Below, in pieces: positions 59,217-64,000 of a stretch of DNA of 64,000 nt. The position numbers and the translations under genes are program-made. The stretch's first letter is position 1. Every line of letters begins with the position of its first letter. The DNA comes from CAWGXG01 sp963826505 (GTDB lineage Bacteria > Chloroflexota > Anaerolineae > Aggregatilineales > Aggregatilineaceae), in contig CAWGXG010000005.1 of assembly GCA_963826505.1 (NCBI GenBank), positions 372,001 to 436,000 of the forward strand, read 5' to 3'. A model generated the notes under the pieces. That model saw nothing but the letters and a program-made list of their open reading frames with translations, was not told where the DNA came from and made no database searches.

Positions 59217-61106
59217 GTGCTCACCCAACGCTATCCGCCCGATTCCCTCAGGCTGGTCACACGATCGGAGTGGACTCCCCACCCCGCCGCGACGGACCGT
59301 CCTGCGTGGAGCCAGATACCGGCGTGGATGCGCGACAAGCTGATCCGCGCGGGAGAGGACGCACTTCACGAACCGTGGCAGCCGCTGTTGGCGTCGCAGT
59401 TTTTGGAGTACGACCGCATTGGAGACCGCGGGAATTACGAAGCTGCATACTTCGCTCGGCGCAACAAGTTGATCGCCCTGGCCCTGGCCGAATGCGCGGA
59501 GGGATTGGGGCGTTTTGTAGATGACGTGGCGGACGGCATCTGGTTGATCTGTGAAGAAACCTATTGGGGACTGCCTGCGCACATGGCTATGCAACGGCGT
59601 GGCGTGGGTCTGCCCGACGTTACCGAGCCAACGGTCGATCTCTTTGCCGCCGAAACGGCCGCGTCGCTGGCGTATATTCAATATCTCCTCGGCGACGGTC
59701 TCGACAATGTATCTCCTCTGATTCGCCCGCGCATCACCGCCGAAATACAAAGACGTATCCTTCGGCCCAACCTGGAGCGCGATGATTTCAGTTGGATGGG
59801 CTTTGTGGGCGCTGAACACCCCAACAACTGGAATCCCTGGATCAATTCCAACTGGCTGGCCTGCGTGCTCTTGATTGAAGAAGACGCGGAACGGCGGCTG
59901 AACGCGGTCGCCAAGATCATGCGCAGTCTGGATCGGTTTATCGAGTCCTATCCCGCGGACGGCGGGTGTGATGAAGGTCCCGCCTACTGGATGCGTGCCG
60001 CAGGATCGCTCTATGAGTGTCTGGAACAGCTTCACCAGGCGACCGCCGGGCAGGTTGACGCCTTCGATGATCCACTGATTCAGGAGATGGGGCGGTTCAT
60101 CTGCCGTGTCCACATCGACGGCAGCTATTACCTCAATTTTGCCGATGCCACCGCGATCCTGAAGCCGGAATCTACGTTGATCTATTGCTATGGGCAGGCG
60201 ATCGAAGACGCTGACATGACGGCCTTTGGAGCCTGGGCAGCGCAGGCAGCGCCGGACGGCGGTGCGGGCAGCTGGGGACGCCCCATCGAAAGCCCAATGC
60301 GCTGGCTGCGATCGATTTTCAAAGCCGCCGAGATCGCCGACGCGCCCGCGTACGCGCCACAACCTCGCGATGTATGGCTGCCCGCCATCCAGGTGATGGC
60401 CGCGCGGGACGAGGCGCAATCAGGTCGTGGCTTCTACGTAGCCGCCAAAGGCGGACATAACAATGAGAGCCACAATCACAACGACGTCGGTCAGTTCATC
60501 ATTTTCCGCGATGGAAAACCCTTGCTGATTGACGCGGGCGTCGAAACGTACAGCCGGAAGACCTTCAGTCCGCAGCGTTACGACATCTGGACGATGCAGT
60601 CCGCCTATCACAATTTGCCCATCATTGACGGCGTGCAGCAGTCACCCGGTGAACAATTCGCCGCATGCAATTTGAATTACACAGCGGCGTCAGACACGGC
60701 GACTTTGACGCTCGATGTTGCCCACGCCTATCCCCCGGACGCCGGAATCAGACATTGGGTGCGGACTATTCAGCTCCAGCGCGGCCAATTGGTCCTGGTT
60801 GAAGACGACTACGAACTCGACCATATGCCCGGGACTCTCACGCTCAGCCTGATGACCGTGAGCACGGTCCTGGCTGATATGGCTGGGATTTTGGAGCTCA
60901 TCCCGGCTGAACTTCCTGACAACCGATTGTCGGCCAGCGGCGTGATCCGTTACGACGCCAGCCGCTTAACCCCGTCCATCGAAACCATCGCCATCACCGA
61001 CAGCCGCATGCGCCCGGTCTGGGGACCACGGATCTATCGCATTCTTCTGGCTGCAAAGTCCCCTCGTGAACAAGATACCTGGAAACTTGAGATTACCGCC
61101 CCATAA
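59217..61106 (+). CDS. Heparinase II/III-family polysaccharide lyase
   Basis: A 629-residue protein. The N-terminal (alpha/alpha) barrel contains WYNPWINSNWLA-like NWNPWINSNWLACVLLIEEDAERRL and PADGGCDEGPAYWMRAAGSLYECLEQL. The C-terminal beta domain has GGHNNESHNHNDVGQFIIFRDGKPLLIDAG, the diagnostic heparinase II/III segment with the catalytic-type His residues and the metal site. Lyases of this superfamily cleave uronic-acid polysaccharides (heparin, alginate, others), producing the unsaturated ends that GH88 removes. No signal peptide is seen; it may act on imported oligosaccharides. The start is GTG at 59217, with GGAG upstream. It immediately follows the LacI gene. Confidence 0.92.
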   Translation: MLTQRYPPDSLRLVTRSEWTPHPAATDRPAWSQIPAWMRDKLIRAGEDALHEPWQPLLASQFLEYDRIGDRGNYEAAYFARRNKLIALALAECAEGLGRFVDDVADGIWLICEETYWGLPAHMAMQRRGVGLPDVTEPTVDLFAAETAASLAYIQYLLGDGLDNVSPLIRPRITAEIQRRILRPNLERDDFSWMGFVGAEHPNNWNPWINSNWLACVLLIEEDAERRLNAVAKIMRSLDRFIESYPADGGCDEGPAYWMRAAGSLYECLEQLHQATAGQVDAFDDPLIQEMGRFICRVHIDGSYYLNFADATAILKPESTLIYCYGQAIEDADMTAFGAWAAQAAPDGGAGSWGRPIESPMRWLRSIFKAAEIADAPAYAPQPRDVWLPAIQVMAARDEAQSGRGFYVAAKGGHNNESHNHNDVGQFIIFRDGKPLLIDAGVETYSRKTFSPQRYDIWTMQSAYHNLPIIDGVQQSPGEQFAACNLNYTAASDTATLTLDVAHAYPPDAGIRHWVRTIQLQRGQLVLVEDDYELDHMPGTLTLSLMTVSTVLADMAGILELIPAELPDNRLSASGVIRYDASRLTPSIETIAITDSRMRPVWGPRIYRILLAAKSPREQDTWKLEITAP

Positions 61107-61233
61107 TGGAAAGTGATGTCCCGGTGAGTGTGCTGGCTGCCGGTCTTCCTAATGTCACCGTAACTTAGCGCATGAGCCGATACTCCCCTGTGCAACGTTG
61201 TGTGAATGACCGGCTTCCAGTCCTGACGACATC

Positions 61234-61446
61234 GTGTCTGACCACTATCGGGTCGCCAAATGGCCGGTAACATCTCTAGAGGGCAGTGCATCCGCACTGC
61301 CGGTTCTTTGTGATGAATTTGGTGATGGATTGCTTTTTATGTGTGAAATATGTCCCGATGTTGAAACATGTCGTCAGGAAGAATACACTTTGATTGTAGG
61401 CCGTCTGCTATGCGAAGTCTTGAGCAACGACTTTTTCTCATCCTGA
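61234..61446 (+). CDS. Possible small protein, unrecognised
   Basis: A 70-residue reading (MSDHYRVAKWPVTSLEG..., with VLCDEFGDGLLFMCEICPDVETCRQEEYTLIVG). It carries four cysteines and an acidic middle but matches no family I know, and lacks a clear ribosome-binding site. It ends 18 bp before the SnoaL-like gene, so it may be leader sequence rather than a gene. The remainder of 61107-61464 holds no other candidate. Confidence 0.2.
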   Translation: MSDHYRVAKWPVTSLEGSASALPVLCDEFGDGLLFMCEICPDVETCRQEEYTLIVGRLLCEVLSNDFFSS

Positions 61447-61464
61447 ACACAAGGAGAATAACCG

Positions 61465-61884
61465 ATGTCCACTGAACAAAATAAAGCAGTAGTTAGGCAA
61501 CTGGTCGAGGAAGTCATCAACCGACGCAACATGAGTGTGGTCGACGAGATCGTTTCACCCGACTTCGTTGAGAACGAAGAACTCCCCCCTGGTATACCAC
61601 CCGGCCGTGAGGCTCCCATTTTCTTGTTCAATATGTTGCACAGTGCTTTTCCAGACTTCAGAGCCACAATTGAACGGATGATCGCCGAAGGCGATATGGT
61701 GGTAGTGCATATGACGTGGACCGGCACTCAAGAGGGAGAGTTCATGGGCATTCCGCCCTCCGGCCGGCGCATTTCTATTGGCGTTATAGACATTATTCGT
61801 GTTGCTGGCGGCGTGTTGGTTGAACATTGGGGCATCATGGACAGTGCGAAGTTGATGCAGCAACTTGGCGCAATGCCCCAGTAA
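61465..61884 (+). CDS. SnoaL-like polyketide-cyclase-family protein
   Basis: A 139-residue SnoaL/ester-cyclase-type protein: VRQLVEEVINRRNMSVVDEIVSPDFVENEE, GREAPIFLFNMLHSAFPDFRATIERMIAEGDMVVVHMTWTGTQEGEFMGIPPSGRRISIGVIDIIRVAGGVLVEHWGIMD. The order and spacing agree with the family's NTF2-like fold, and AAGGAG lies upstream. Small proteins of this kind are common and mostly uncharacterised. It is a paralogue of the one at 25607 but not in a similar context. Confidence 0.85.
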   Translation: MSTEQNKAVVRQLVEEVINRRNMSVVDEIVSPDFVENEELPPGIPPGREAPIFLFNMLHSAFPDFRATIERMIAEGDMVVVHMTWTGTQEGEFMGIPPSGRRISIGVIDIIRVAGGVLVEHWGIMDSAKLMQQLGAMPQ

Positions 61885-62518
61885 CGCTGGCATTAGGCGA
61901 ATACAGGGAGCTTGGTTCGACCCTGTAGGTTGAACCAGGCTATAACTCCCATTTTTATCTCCCATTGTTCAGAATCTGATCTGAGGGGAAAACCAACTGT
62001 GCTGACTGAAATACTCATTCGTCTTGGTCTGAATGAGAATTTCACAATCAGGCACCTTCGCAATAACCCACAGCACTGAGATGGACCTGTTCGCGGGCGC
62101 AGGCTGCTCCATCTGATCCGCCCTCGTCTCCGCAGAGCCTACCGTGATTGCAGCGTGTGCCATGGAGTTGATATGATCAACTTGGGTTCTCGCAAGTGGA
62201 TGGACCCGAATGCGAATTTCTTGACCCTAAGAGACTATGATCTGGTTTTCGTATTGCGCGACTCAGTTGCGATGCGCCGCTTGGAGCGGCTGTCTTTGTA
62301 GACGTTGGCGGGCTGTCACCATGCACGAGAAATCCAAAAACCAACCTCGATATTCACAATCACAGGGCGTGCCTCATTCAGGATGGTGTTATACTGTTGC
62401 CGTAATTACCGGGTGACCCTTATCGGAAACTGTGAGGCACTCACGTTCCGACTTTGGTTTGATTAAAGAACATGCCCCTTGAATACTGAACAAGAGACGC
62501 AATCCATAAGGAGAAAAT
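61885..62518. other. Intergenic region before katG
   Basis: About 630 bases with no gene I can support on either strand; short readings (for example 61969-62163 minus) look like chance. An extended -10 promoter candidate lies at 62387-62395 and a GGAG site precedes katG. Confidence 0.5.
62387..62395 (+). promoter_or_regulatory. Candidate extended -10 promoter of katG
   Basis: TGTTATACT matches an extended -10 element (TG-n-TATACT, -10 box at 62390-62395). No good -35 box is seen, which such promoters tolerate. It lies about 120 bp upstream of the katG start. No peroxide-sensor operator was recognised. Confidence 0.35.

Positions 62519-64000
<1,482 letters not shown>

Noticed and set aside
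59142..60419. A 425-residue minus-strand reading opposite the heparinase-like gene
   Set aside because: Composition of antisense shadow; the plus strand has a clear lyase family match.
61969..62163. Minus-strand small reading in the region before katG
   Set aside because: No family resemblance, no ribosome-binding site and no conserved context.

Overview
The window is a chromosomal segment of moderately high G+C with no rRNA, tRNA or CRISPR array that I can see. Its style suggests a free-living heterotroph of the Chloroflexota (Anaerolineae-like). The pointers are a secreted von Willebrand A protein on a Thr/Pro 'TPTPT' stalk with a C-terminal membrane anchor, a MalT-type LuxR regulator, DUF2264 and heparinase-type sugar proteins, and a compact NRPS/PKS cluster. 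The assignment is inference from gene content only.

Region 1 (1-12.9 kb) is sugar and organic-acid catabolism. A minus-strand series runs from a GntR regulator through a fumarase-superfamily lyase, an amidohydrolase, a Gfo/Idh/MocA dehydrogenase, an SDR dehydrogenase and a TIM-barrel isomerase/epimerase. A LacI regulator with its own promoter and tandem operators follows, then a fucose-isomerase-like protein and a URO-D-like methyltransferase cut by the left edge. This set fits breakdown of a deoxy-sugar or sugar acid such as fucose, but the substrate is not proven. Diverging from the GntR gene is a plus-strand operon of a small tautomerase and 2-oxo-acid dehydrogenase E2, E1-alpha and E1-beta, the last with an apparent frameshift.

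Region 2 (12.9-30 kb) is mostly single minus-strand genes. They are the stalked VWA protein (broken by two frame changes inside 285-bp tandem repeats), a UbiA prenyltransferase, type II NADH dehydrogenase, an RlhA-like U32 protein (frame change near its end), an IS3-type transposase remnant, a VOC protein, an MDR oxidoreductase, a DUF4386 membrane protein, a conserved small protein, a secreted alpha/beta hydrolase, a SnoaL-like protein, a MalT/LuxR regulator with a promoter placed for leaderless translation, and an MFS transporter.

Region 3 (30.5-50.3 kb) is a plus-strand biosynthetic cluster. It holds an arylamine N-acetyltransferase homologue, an Sfp-type phosphopantetheinyl transferase, a helical protein of unknown function, three single-module NRPS proteins (C-A-PCP each), one KS-AT-KR-ACP polyketide synthase, a type II thioesterase, an MbtH protein, a hexapeptide-repeat acyltransferase and a free carrier protein. 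By colinearity the product would be an N-capped tripeptide (first residue probably Gln) extended by one malonate unit reduced to a hydroxyl. No integrated release domain is present, so release must be in trans. The N-acetyltransferase homologue, related to the RifF-type amide synthases, is an attractive candidate.

Region 4 (50.4-61.1 kb) holds a small membrane protein, then a uronate-polysaccharide locus: DUF2264, a sugar ABC transporter (two permeases and a binding protein), a GH88 unsaturated glucuronyl hydrolase, a divergent LacI regulator and a heparinase II/III-type lyase. TGCAAAT-type inverted repeats in the divergent promoter are likely operators for that LacI protein. Region 5 (61.1-64 kb) has a second SnoaL-like protein and catalase-peroxidase katG, cut by the right edge.
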